Source: HGM13006 sp963649625 | Lineage (GTDB): Bacteria > Bacillota > Clostridia > Oscillospirales > Oscillospiraceae | NCBI GenBank assembly: GCA_963649625.1 | Contig: CAVJIP010000151.1 | Span: 1-26,317 of the forward strand | Direction: 5' to 3' | Length of the DNA: 26,317 nt | Part shown: one piece after another, positions 20,573 through 26,317 of the stretch | Position numbering within the stretch: the first letter of the stretch is position 1 | How the letters are laid out: the number at the start of each line of letters is the position of its first letter | Made by a program: the position numbers and the translations under genes | The notes under the pieces: generated by a model | Database searches by the model: none | Told to the model about the DNA's origin: nothing | Seen by the model: the letters and a program-made list of their open reading frames with translations, nothing else

Positions 20573-22174
20573 ATGGCTATCGGTACTTATGAACAGTACA
20601 AGGCTCGTCTGCTGAAGATGAAGCCCAACGTGTATCTCAATGGCAAGAAGGTGGACCGTTCCAACGGCAAGCAGGGCGCAGAGCGTGACCTGGCTGACTG
20701 GATCGTCGGCGGCACCTATGTTATGAAGCAGTGCTATGACACCGCCAATGACCCCGAGTACGCCGATGTGTGCGTGGTGAAGGATCCTGACGGCTCCGTT
20801 CACAACCGCTGCACCCATATCAACCAGTCCGTGGATGATCTGCTGAAGAAGCAGCTCATGACCCGTCTCATCTGTCACCGTGTGGGCGGCTGTATGCAGC
20901 GCTGCATGGGCACTGACGCAATGAACGCACTGTTCTCCGTCACCTATGACTGCGACGAGGCGTGCGGTACTGAGTACCATGCAAGACTGCAGAAGTACAT
21001 CAAGTACTGCCAGGAGAACGACCTCGTCTGCAACTGCGCCCAGACCGACGTAAAGGGCTCCCGTAACCCCAAGTACAAGAGAGCCCATATGCAGCCCGAT
21101 CCCGATCAGTTCGTTCATGTCATCAAGACCGATGTGGACGGCTTTGATGTGGACGGCACCCCCACCAAGGGCATTATTGTCCGTGGTGCAAAGATCTGCA
21201 ACTCCAACGCCCCCTATGTGGACGAAATCATTGTGAACCCCACCAAGTTCATGGATTCCGAGGACGCAGAGTACGCCGTGGCCTTCGCTCTGCCCGCCGA
21301 CTGGGAGGGCATCAAGCTGATGGCACTTCCCGGCCAGCACCACAAGAGAACCCATCTGGAGGCTCCCTTCGCCAAGATCGGTGACGTAGAGTCCCTGACC
21401 ATCTTTGACGATGTGTTCGTTCCCAACAGCCGTGTGTTTATGAACGGCCTGGAGAACCCCGGTGTCTGCCGCTATGCCGGCTACCTGGCCCTTATGTTCG
21501 CCCATTATCATCGTCATTCCTACACCGGCTGTAAGACCGCCGTGTCCGAGGTCATTGCCTCTCAGGCCGCTCTGGTGGCTGAGGTCAACGACATCGCCAA
21601 GCAGTCCCATGTCCGTGACAAGCTGTGCGACATTATCCAGACCGCTGAGCTGGTGTTCGCCGCCGGTCAGTGCTCCGCTTATCGCAGCCAGAAGTTCCCC
21701 TCCGGCCAGCAGGTTCCCGATGAGATCCTCACCAACGCCGGTCGTCGTCTGGCCGGTCACAACATCTATCACGAGTATGAGACCATGGCCGATCTTACCG
21801 GCGGTGTCTGCGCATCTCTGCCCACCGAGGAGTCCTTCTTTGCCCCCGAGACCGCAGAGCTGTGCAACAAGTACATTGTCCGCAACCCCGCCTGGAGCGC
21901 CGAGAACACCCATCGTGTTATGCGCATGATGGAGAACAAGCTCTGCGATTCCTTCGAGGCGGCCCAGGCTGTGGCCGGTGTCCACGGCGGCGGCTCTCCC
22001 CTGATGGAGACCATCTGCATGATGCAGCGGTATCCTCTGGAGGATCTGAAGGCCATTGCCAAGTATCTGGCTGGTATTCCCGGTTACGAGAAGTGCCCCC
22101 GGTTCGAGCGTGCTTACCAGTCTCCCCGGGCTATGCTGGCAAAGTTCGACGCCCATACCGCCGCAAAGAAGTAA
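20573..22174 (+). CDS. 4-hydroxybutyryl-CoA dehydratase-like flavoprotein, copy 2
   Basis: A 533-residue tandem paralogue of the preceding gene with the same residue numbering: 4Fe-4S ligands Cys107, Cys111, His313 and Cys320 are kept, as are Glu273, Tyr317 and Lys321, and Ala468 again stands where AbfD has its catalytic Glu. The first 298 residues differ from copy 1 at about 29 positions, several near the probable substrate pocket (ICNSNAP against ICNSCAP, VNPT against ALPT, VPNSRV against VPYSRV). Residues about 299-484 are identical. The two may have different substrates or form mixed tetramers; neither can be decided here. GGAGG (20558-20562) lies ten bases before the ATG at 20573 but only one base before the ATG at 20564. 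The leaders share an ATGAAAAAT...GGAGGTAT block, so the duplication included the ribosome site. Confidence 0.87.
   Translation: MAIGTYEQYKARLLKMKPNVYLNGKKVDRSNGKQGAERDLADWIVGGTYVMKQCYDTANDPEYADVCVVKDPDGSVHNRCTHINQSVDDLLKKQLMTRLICHRVGGCMQRCMGTDAMNALFSVTYDCDEACGTEYHARLQKYIKYCQENDLVCNCAQTDVKGSRNPKYKRAHMQPDPDQFVHVIKTDVDGFDVDGTPTKGIIVRGAKICNSNAPYVDEIIVNPTKFMDSEDAEYAVAFALPADWEGIKLMALPGQHHKRTHLEAPFAKIGDVESLTIFDDVFVPNSRVFMNGLENPGVCRYAGYLALMFAHYHRHSYTGCKTAVSEVIASQAALVAEVNDIAKQSHVRDKLCDIIQTAELVFAAGQCSAYRSQKFPSGQQVPDEILTNAGRRLAGHNIYHEYETMADLTGGVCASLPTEESFFAPETAELCNKYIVRNPAWSAENTHRVMRMMENKLCDSFEAAQAVAGVHGGGSPLMETICMMQRYPLEDLKAIAKYLAGIPGYEKCPRFERAYQSPRAMLAKFDAHTAAKK
21467..22024 (+). repeat. 558-bp perfect repeat, copy 2 (gene-conversion tract)
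   Basis: Matches 19741-20298 with a constant offset of 1726 bp. The first mismatches are the base before (G/C) and the base after (A/C). Confidence 0.95.
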
Positions 22175-22187
22175 TTATTGTCTGCTT

Positions 22188-22216
22188 CCCCCTCGTGCCC
22201 CTTCGGTGCGAGGGGG
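22188..22216 (+). other. Strong hairpin between dehydratase copy 2 and the second SDR
   Basis: CCCCCTCG (22188-22195) pairs with CGAGGGGG (22209-22216); inner TGCC/GGTG extends the stem around CCTTC. No T-run follows, so readthrough is likely. Confidence 0.5.
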
Positions 22217-22252
22217 AGTATATACCCAATTCTATTGTTAGGAGTGTTTGAA

Positions 22253-23110
22253 ATGGCTCATCTCAATCGCAAAATCGGCATCCCTTCCTTTGACATGACC
22301 GGCAAAACCGCCATTATCACCGGCGGCACCCAGGGCCTTGGCTTCGGCATGGCCTGCGCACTGGCCGCCTATGGGGCCAACGTGGTCATTACCGCTCGTA
22401 CCGCCTCCAAGGTGGAGGACGCTGTGGCCGACCTGAACGAGAACTACTGCAAGGGCGGCCGTGCCTTCGGCATCCCCGCCGACTCCAGCAAGCTGGAGAA
22501 CATCAAAATGGTCATTGACAAGACCGTGGAGGAGTTCGGCGAGCTGAACATCCTGATTAACAATGCCGGCATCTCCGGCCCCACCGCTCTGATCGTGGAA
22601 AACCGCGAGGGCCGCAAGGAGTACTCCCCCGCCGACTTTGAGAAGGTCATTGCCACCAACCTGACCGGCACCTTTATGTTCTGCCAGGAGGCTGCCCGTC
22701 AGATGATCAAGCAGAATGCCACCAACGGCAAGAAGGGCGGCAAAATCATCATCACCGCCTCCGTGGGCGGCTTTATCGGCGGCAAGGGCGTTGTGGCCTA
22801 CGGTGCCTCCAAGGCCGGCTGCCTGAGCCTGGCCCGTACCATGGCCAACAACTTTGGCCGGGAGAACATCACCGTCAACTGCATCTGCCCGGGCTACGTT
22901 GTCACCCCCCTCAACGAGGAGTTCTTCGTGGACAAGGACGGCAACCCCACCGACTACTACAAGCAGCAGTCCAAGTCCACCTCCGTCCGTCGTCTCGGTA
23001 CCATTGAGGAGATCGCCGGCCCGGTGCTGGCGATGTGCTCCGATTCCTTCAGCTACATGACCGGCTCCTATATTCTCGCCGATGGCGGTCAGTCCATCCC
23101 CGCAGAATAA
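22253..23110 (+). CDS. SDR-family NAD(P)-dependent oxidoreductase (second)
   Basis: A 285-residue classical short-chain dehydrogenase. TGGTQGLG is at 23-30, NNAGISG follows, and the active site has Ser in ITASVGG with Tyr183 and Lys187 (YGASK). The C-terminus SYILADGGQSIPAE is standard. Extra residues around VENREGRKEYSPADF and VDKDGNPTDYYKQQSK make it longer than the first SDR and probably shape the substrate pocket. It is only distantly related to the first SDR, so the two are not a recent duplication. TAGGAG lies eight bases before the ATG at 22253; an earlier in-frame start at 22178 would run through the hairpin. The crotonase gene follows after 22 bp, so these two are tightly co-expressed. 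Likely oxidises or reduces a hydroxyacyl intermediate. Confidence 0.9.
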   Translation: MAHLNRKIGIPSFDMTGKTAIITGGTQGLGFGMACALAAYGANVVITARTASKVEDAVADLNENYCKGGRAFGIPADSSKLENIKMVIDKTVEEFGELNILINNAGISGPTALIVENREGRKEYSPADFEKVIATNLTGTFMFCQEAARQMIKQNATNGKKGGKIIITASVGGFIGGKGVVAYGASKAGCLSLARTMANNFGRENITVNCICPGYVVTPLNEEFFVDKDGNPTDYYKQQSKSTSVRRLGTIEEIAGPVLAMCSDSFSYMTGSYILADGGQSIPAE

Positions 23111-23132
23111 TCGAAAGGAGTCTCACTGTCCC

Positions 23133-24047
23133 ATGGAATACGCTAACATTATCTATACCGTCACCGACGGCATCGCCACCATCCAGCTCAACCGGCCCAA
23201 GGCCCTCAACGCCTTGAACTCCGAGATCAACGCCGACATTATGGCCGCCATCCAGGAGGTCAAGGCGGATTCCTCCGTCCGGGTCCTCATTATGACCGGC
23301 TCCGAGCGGGCCTTTGCCGCCGGTGCCGACGTGAAGGAAATGGCGGAGGCCACTCCCCGCTATGCCCGTGAGTTCTGCGGTCTGGCCATTGAAATCAACA
23401 ACATTCTGGAGTCCCTGCCCATCCCCACCATCGCCGCTGTGGGCGGCTTCGCCTTTGGCGGCGGCTGCGAGATGACCCTGGCCTGCGACTTCCGGGTAGG
23501 CGGCAGCCGCACCACCCTGTCCTTCCCTGAAGTGGGTCTGGGCATTATCCCCGGTGCCAACGGCTGCGCCCGTGCCACCGCCATTGTGGGCCCCGCCAAG
23601 GCAAAGCAGCTGGTGATGCTCACCGAAATGGTTCCCGGCAAGCAGGCCTATGACCTGGGCCTCCTGAACTGGTATGTGGAGGGCGACCCGGAGCTAAACG
23701 CCAAGGCCCAGGAGGCCAAGAAGGCCTTTAAGGCCGCCAAAAAGGCCGGCGCTGAGAATCTTGAGGAGCTCAAGACCGCCAACAAGGCCGCTGAGGCCGC
23801 CGCCGCCAAGGCCGAGTACGATGCCATCTATGGCAAGGCCGTGGAGGTGGCCAAGGCCCTGATGACCAAGCCTGCCTGCGCCCTGGCCTCTGCCAAGGCC
23901 GCCATCAACAAGGCCGCCATTGAGACCATTGCCGCCGGAAAGGCTGCGGAAACCACCGAGTTCACCCTTCTGTTCAACACCCACGACCAGAAGGAGGGCA
24001 TGGCCGCTATGATTGAAAAGCGTCCTGCCGTGTTTACCAACAACTGA
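23133..24047 (+). CDS. Enoyl-CoA hydratase/isomerase (crotonase) with an Ala/Lys-rich insertion
   Basis: A 304-residue crotonase-fold enzyme that would hydrate enoyl-CoA to 3-hydroxyacyl-CoA or the reverse. The oxyanion-hole pattern is AAGADVKEM, and both catalytic glutamates of enoyl-CoA hydratase are present: Glu113 in GGGCEM and Glu133 in FPEVGLG. It is about 40-45 residues longer than usual because of an alanine/lysine-rich helical stretch at about 188-232 (KAQEAKKAFKAAKKAG, then KTANKAAEAAAAKAEYD), between the core and the C-terminal trimerisation helices. Some trimming of this region during folding or a partner-binding role is possible. AAAGGAG lies twelve bases before the ATG at 23133; a longer in-frame start at 23082 overlaps the SDR gene. 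With the downstream 3-hydroxyacyl-CoA dehydrogenase it forms a crotonyl-CoA/3-hydroxybutyryl-CoA/acetoacetyl-CoA segment. Confidence 0.92.
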   Translation: MEYANIIYTVTDGIATIQLNRPKALNALNSEINADIMAAIQEVKADSSVRVLIMTGSERAFAAGADVKEMAEATPRYAREFCGLAIEINNILESLPIPTIAAVGGFAFGGGCEMTLACDFRVGGSRTTLSFPEVGLGIIPGANGCARATAIVGPAKAKQLVMLTEMVPGKQAYDLGLLNWYVEGDPELNAKAQEAKKAFKAAKKAGAENLEELKTANKAAEAAAAKAEYDAIYGKAVEVAKALMTKPACALASAKAAINKAAIETIAAGKAAETTEFTLLFNTHDQKEGMAAMIEKRPAVFTNN

Positions 24048-24057
24048 TTGCTATGGG

Positions 24058-24089
24058 TTCGGCACTTTCTTGCATAAGGAAGTGCCGAA
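24058..24089 (+). terminator. Hairpin after the crotonase gene
   Basis: TTCGGCACTT (24058-24067) pairs perfectly with AAGTGCCGAA (24080-24089); inner TCTT/AAGG closes on a GCAT loop, about 14 bp in all. No T-tract, but a new promoter follows within 15 bp, so it marks a transcript boundary. Confidence 0.5.
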
Positions 24090-24103
24090 TCTCCGTGAAT
24101 CTG

Positions 24104-24132
24104 TTGACAATTCCATCATTTCCTGAGATAAT
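24104..24132 (+). promoter_or_regulatory. Promoter of the 3-hydroxybutyryl-CoA dehydrogenase gene
   Basis: A perfect TTGACA (24104-24109), a 17-bp spacer and GATAAT (24127-24132), the closest to sigma-A consensus in the right-hand region. The leader carries a further hairpin (GGCGG/ACGG 24143-24152 with CCGT/CCGCC 24159-24168). Confidence 0.75.
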
Positions 24133-24212
24133 ATCAGGGTAGGGCGGTACGGCTTGCTCCGTCCCGCCAGGGGGCCTTCCCCAATTCATTACATTAAAGG
24201 AGTCTTATCATT

Positions 24213-25064
24213 ATGGCTATCGAAACTATTGCCGTTCTCGGTGCAGGCCAGATGGGTTCCGGCATCGCTCAGATCGCCGCTGCCAATGGCTACAAGGTCA
24301 TCATGCGTGACATCAAGCAGGAATTCTGCGACAAGGGTGTCAACACCATCAAGAAGGGCCTGGAGAAGCAGGTCGCTAAGGGCAAGACCACCCAGGAGGC
24401 CGCTGACGCCATCCTGGCCAACATCTCCACCACCGTGGATCTGACCGGTGTCGCTCCCGCCGACTTTGTCATTGAGGCTGTGCCCGAGATCATGAACCTG
24501 AAGCAGGACACCTTCAAGCAGCTGGGCGAGATCTGCAAGCCCGATGCTATCCTCTGCACCAACACCTCCTCCATGTCCATCACCGAGATCACCGGCGGCT
24601 GCAAGAATCCCGAGCGCTGCATGGGTATGCATTTCTTCAGCCCTGTGTACGCCATGAAGCTGGTGGAGATGATTCGCGCCGAAAAGACCTCCGATGCTAC
24701 CGTGGAGGCCGTCCGTGAGGTTTCCAAGAAGATGGGCAAGGTTCCCGTCCTCTGCCAGACCGACACGCCGGGCTTCATTGTCAACCGCTGCCTGTTTGCT
24801 TTTATGCTGGAGGCCGTGCATGAGTACGAGGACGGCGTGGCCACCATCGATGACATCGACACCGCCATTAAGCTGGGCCTGAACCATCCCATGGGCCCCT
24901 TCGAGATGATGGATCTCTCCGGCCTGGACACCTTCCCCCATGTCACCGAGATTCTGGAGAAGCTCCCTGTTACCAACTGGGCCTGCCCCAAGTCCGTGCA
25001 GGACAAGATTGCCCAGGGCAAGTTTGGCCGCAAGTCCGGCGAGGGCTGGCACAAGTATAACTGA
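24213..25064 (+). CDS. 3-hydroxybutyryl-CoA dehydrogenase
   Basis: A 283-residue 3-hydroxyacyl-CoA dehydrogenase of the Hbd/PaaH type, which reduces acetoacetyl-CoA to (S)-3-hydroxybutyryl-CoA with NAD(P)H or works in reverse. The N-terminal Rossmann motif is GAGQMGSGIA (10-19). NTSSMSITEI (117-126) and the catalytic His140 in GMHFFSP are present (relatives commonly have HFFNP). DTPGFIVNRCL leads into the helical C-terminal domain with LGLNHPMGPFEMMDLSGLD. Length is typical of clostridial Hbd. AAAGGAG lies ten bases before the ATG. It has its own strong promoter and a terminator-like hairpin behind it. With the crotonase it supplies the acetoacetyl-CoA to crotonyl-CoA part of a butyrate-type pathway, which would accept acetoacetate released by the BKACE encoded at the window end. 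Confidence 0.93.
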   Translation: MAIETIAVLGAGQMGSGIAQIAAANGYKVIMRDIKQEFCDKGVNTIKKGLEKQVAKGKTTQEAADAILANISTTVDLTGVAPADFVIEAVPEIMNLKQDTFKQLGEICKPDAILCTNTSSMSITEITGGCKNPERCMGMHFFSPVYAMKLVEMIRAEKTSDATVEAVREVSKKMGKVPVLCQTDTPGFIVNRCLFAFMLEAVHEYEDGVATIDDIDTAIKLGLNHPMGPFEMMDLSGLDTFPHVTEILEKLPVTNWACPKSVQDKIAQGKFGRKSGEGWHKYN

Positions 25065-25085
25065 TCGTTTCTCTTGTAAGCCCCT

Positions 25086-25115
25086 GGGGGAGCGTCCCCG
25101 CTCCCCCGATTTTAT
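25086..25115 (+). terminator. Intrinsic terminator after the hydroxybutyryl-CoA dehydrogenase gene
   Basis: A perfect 9-bp stem (GGGGGAGCG, 25086-25094, with CGCTCCCCC, 25099-25107) with loop TCCC is followed by GATTTTATAAT. It may act as a partial terminator, because no separate promoter is clear before the next gene. Confidence 0.65.
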
Positions 25116-25139
25116 AATCTTTGAAAGGATGCGTTACTC

Positions 25140-26099
25140 ATGAATGTCAAAGACATTAAGACCATTGCCATGTACGGCGCCGGTACCATCGGCGGCGGCT
25201 TTGCTGCCTACTTTGCCCTCAAGGGCCTGAACGTGAACGTGTACGTCCGTTCCGAGGCCTCCAAGGAGCGGGCGCTGCCCCATATCCAGGAGCCCATTGA
25301 TTCCTATGTAAAGTACGGCATTATCGATGACGGCCAGAAGATTTGGGACAGAATCAAGATCACCACCGATCCCGCCGAGGCCTTCACCGGCGTGTACTTT
25401 GTCCAGGAGAACGGTGCGGAGAATCTGGAGCAGAAGCACCAGATGGTGGCCGTTATGGAGCAGTACCTCCCCGAGGATGCCATTATCGCCTCCTCCTCCT
25501 CCGGCACCCCTGTGACCAAGATCGCCTCCGAGGCCAAGCACCCCGAGCGTATCATTGTGGGCCATCCCTTTAACCCCGCCTATCTCCTGCCCCTGATCGA
25601 GATCTGCGGCGGTGAAAAGACCGATCCCAAGGTCATCGAGCAGGCCCGTGAGTTCTACAAGATGTACGACAAGGCCCCCTGCGTCCTGAAGAAGGAGAAG
25701 AACGGCTTTATCGCCAACCGCCTGATGCACGCCCTGTGGCGTGAGGAGATCGCCCTGGTTACTGAGGGCGTTTGCTCCATGGCTGACGCTGACGACGCCT
25801 GGACCTTCGGCCCCGGCATCCGTCTGGCTGCGTTCGGCCCCGCTATGAACTATGAGCTGGGCGGCGGCGAGCTGGGCCTGAAGGGCTGCGCCATCAAGTT
25901 CGGCGCCATGACCAACGCCGTGTTCGCCGACATCTCCGACATGAAGGAAGTCCCCGCCACCTGGGCTGACCAGTCCGGCGAGGAGATCGGCCCCGAGATG
26001 GCCGGATTCCCCGACGTCATCGGCCACACCAAGCCCGAGATCGCTTCCTTCCGTGACAACCTGATCATCAACGTGCTGAAGATGCACGAGAAGATGTAA
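25140..26099 (+). CDS. 3-hydroxyacyl-CoA/L-carnitine dehydrogenase-like NAD-dependent 3-hydroxyacid dehydrogenase
   Basis: A 319-residue protein of the 3-hydroxyacyl-CoA dehydrogenase superfamily, closer to L-carnitine dehydrogenase / L-gulonate 3-dehydrogenase (lambda-crystallin) than to Hbd. The Rossmann motif is GAGTIGGG (13-20). VQENGAENLEQK matches the carnitine-dehydrogenase VQE(N) stretch, ASSSSGTPVTKI is at 117-128, and the catalytic His142 is in GHPFNPAYLLPLIE. The C-terminal domain has DDAWTFGPGIRLAAFGP and LGGGELGLKG, again carnitine-dehydrogenase-like. The probable reaction is NAD-dependent oxidation of a 3-hydroxy acid to a 3-keto acid. In known carnitine degradation the product is cleaved by a BKACE enzyme, and a BKACE gene follows directly here. 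The actual substrate is unknown. GAAAGGA lies ten bases before the ATG. Confidence 0.82.
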   Translation: MNVKDIKTIAMYGAGTIGGGFAAYFALKGLNVNVYVRSEASKERALPHIQEPIDSYVKYGIIDDGQKIWDRIKITTDPAEAFTGVYFVQENGAENLEQKHQMVAVMEQYLPEDAIIASSSSGTPVTKIASEAKHPERIIVGHPFNPAYLLPLIEICGGEKTDPKVIEQAREFYKMYDKAPCVLKKEKNGFIANRLMHALWREEIALVTEGVCSMADADDAWTFGPGIRLAAFGPAMNYELGGGELGLKGCAIKFGAMTNAVFADISDMKEVPATWADQSGEEIGPEMAGFPDVIGHTKPEIASFRDNLIINVLKMHEKM

Positions 26100-26140
26100 G
26101 TGTTTGCTCTGAAAAATTCCGTTACATTTGACCGATCTGC

Positions 26141-26168
26141 TTGCATTGTCCGTAAATCGTGGTACAAT
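26141..26168 (+). promoter_or_regulatory. Promoter of the BKACE gene
   Basis: TTGCAT (26141-26146), a 16-bp spacer and TACAAT (26163-26168), about 36 bases before the start codon. Confidence 0.65.
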
Positions 26169-26204
26169 GTTTAACAGATAATTATGTGAAAGGATTTGAT
26201 AATT

Positions 26205-26317
26205 ATGGCTAAGACTATTATCACTGCCGCTCTGACCGGCGCTGTCACCCCCGCCGGCTATGATATCCCCGAGACCCCCGAGCAGATCGCCGAGTGCGCG
26301 TATGAGTGCTGGAAGGC
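26205..26317 (+). CDS. BKACE-family 3-keto acid cleavage enzyme (partial, cut by window end)
   Basis: Only the first 37 residues are visible. MAKTIITAALTGAVTP followed by IPETPEQIAECAYECWK matches the N-terminal strand and helix of the beta-keto acid cleavage enzymes (formerly DUF849; Kce, 3-keto-5-aminohexanoate cleavage enzyme, is the classic member). These zinc enzymes combine a beta-keto acid with acetyl-CoA to give acetoacetate and a new acyl-CoA. The zinc-binding His residues lie beyond the window, so substrate class cannot be read. AAAGGA lies ten bases before the ATG. Placement after a carnitine-dehydrogenase-like gene mirrors the known dehydrogenase-BKACE pair, supporting sequential action on the same substrate. 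Confidence 0.75.
   Translation, partial: MAKTIITAALTGAVTPAGYDIPETPEQIAECAYECWK

Noticed and set aside
20537..22156. 539-codon open frame antisense to dehydratase copy 2 (and a similar one antisense to copy 1)
   Set aside because: Exact mirror of well-supported genes. The Gly/His/Val-rich translation is typical of antisense frames in GC-rich DNA, and there is no ribosome site.
18847..22174. Reading the two dehydratase-like genes as canonical abfD for 4-aminobutyrate fermentation
   Set aside because: No 4-hydroxybutyrate dehydrogenase, CoA-transferase or aminotransferase lies nearby in the window, and the catalytic Glu equivalent appears to be Ala, so the gene symbol is withheld.
26205..26317. 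Calling the final gene kce with a lysine-fermentation role
   Set aside because: Only 37 residues are visible and none of the other lysine-fermentation genes is in the window. Family membership is all that can be claimed.

Overview
The window looks like chromosome of a GC-rich, low-oxygen Firmicute. Clostridia of the Oscillospiraceae type (relatives of Flavonifractor, Intestinimonas, Lawsonibacter) fit best. The reasons are strong AGGAGG-type ribosome sites, sigma-A promoters of TTGNNN-16/17-TATAAT form, SLH-anchored exported proteins, a CsoR/CopA pair, and oxygen-sensitive flavin/iron-sulfur and acyl-CoA enzymes. The taxonomic guess is inference. No rRNA, tRNA, CRISPR, insertion sequence or phage gene was seen.

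Left part (1-9.6 kb), all on the + strand: a GntR/HutC-type regulator, murC, an OmpR-type response regulator with its multi-pass histidine kinase, two tandem SGNH hydrolases that each carry C-terminal SLH domains, and a type I DAHP synthase. Hexamer-N5-hexamer direct repeats with 11-bp periodicity lie in front of the response regulator and in front of the SGNH pair, so the two-component system may control both.

Middle part (9.6-15.5 kb): a class I SAM methyltransferase (- strand), then a copper module (csoR, copA) with a CsoR-like operator. The end of copA encodes a CopZ-like metal-binding domain preceded by its own ribosome site and ATG, so a free chaperone may also be made. Convergent to copA is a large flavin/4Fe-4S enoate reductase (BaiCD/FadH architecture) with eight Gly-Pro-Gly triplets inserted into its barrel domain.

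Right part (15.5-26.3 kb): a MaoC-type hydratase-like protein and a PAP2 phosphatase, then a run of acyl-CoA enzymes. These are SDR, two paralogous 4-hydroxybutyryl-CoA dehydratase-like flavoproteins, a second SDR, a crotonase with a helical insertion, 3-hydroxybutyryl-CoA dehydrogenase, an L-carnitine-dehydrogenase-like 3-hydroxyacid dehydrogenase, and the start of a BKACE (beta-keto acid cleavage enzyme) gene cut by the window edge. Several genes have their own promoter, and most junctions hold strong hairpins. The two dehydratase-like genes share 558 bp of perfect identity inside otherwise diverged sequence, which points to gene conversion.

The likely theme of the right part is fermentation of a hydroxy- or keto-acid through CoA thioesters to crotonyl-CoA/butyrate-type products. 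The substrate cannot be read from the sequence. The dehydratase-like pair keeps all four iron-sulfur ligands but appears to lack one catalytic glutamate of the characterised enzyme, so simple 4-hydroxybutyrate fermentation should not be assumed.
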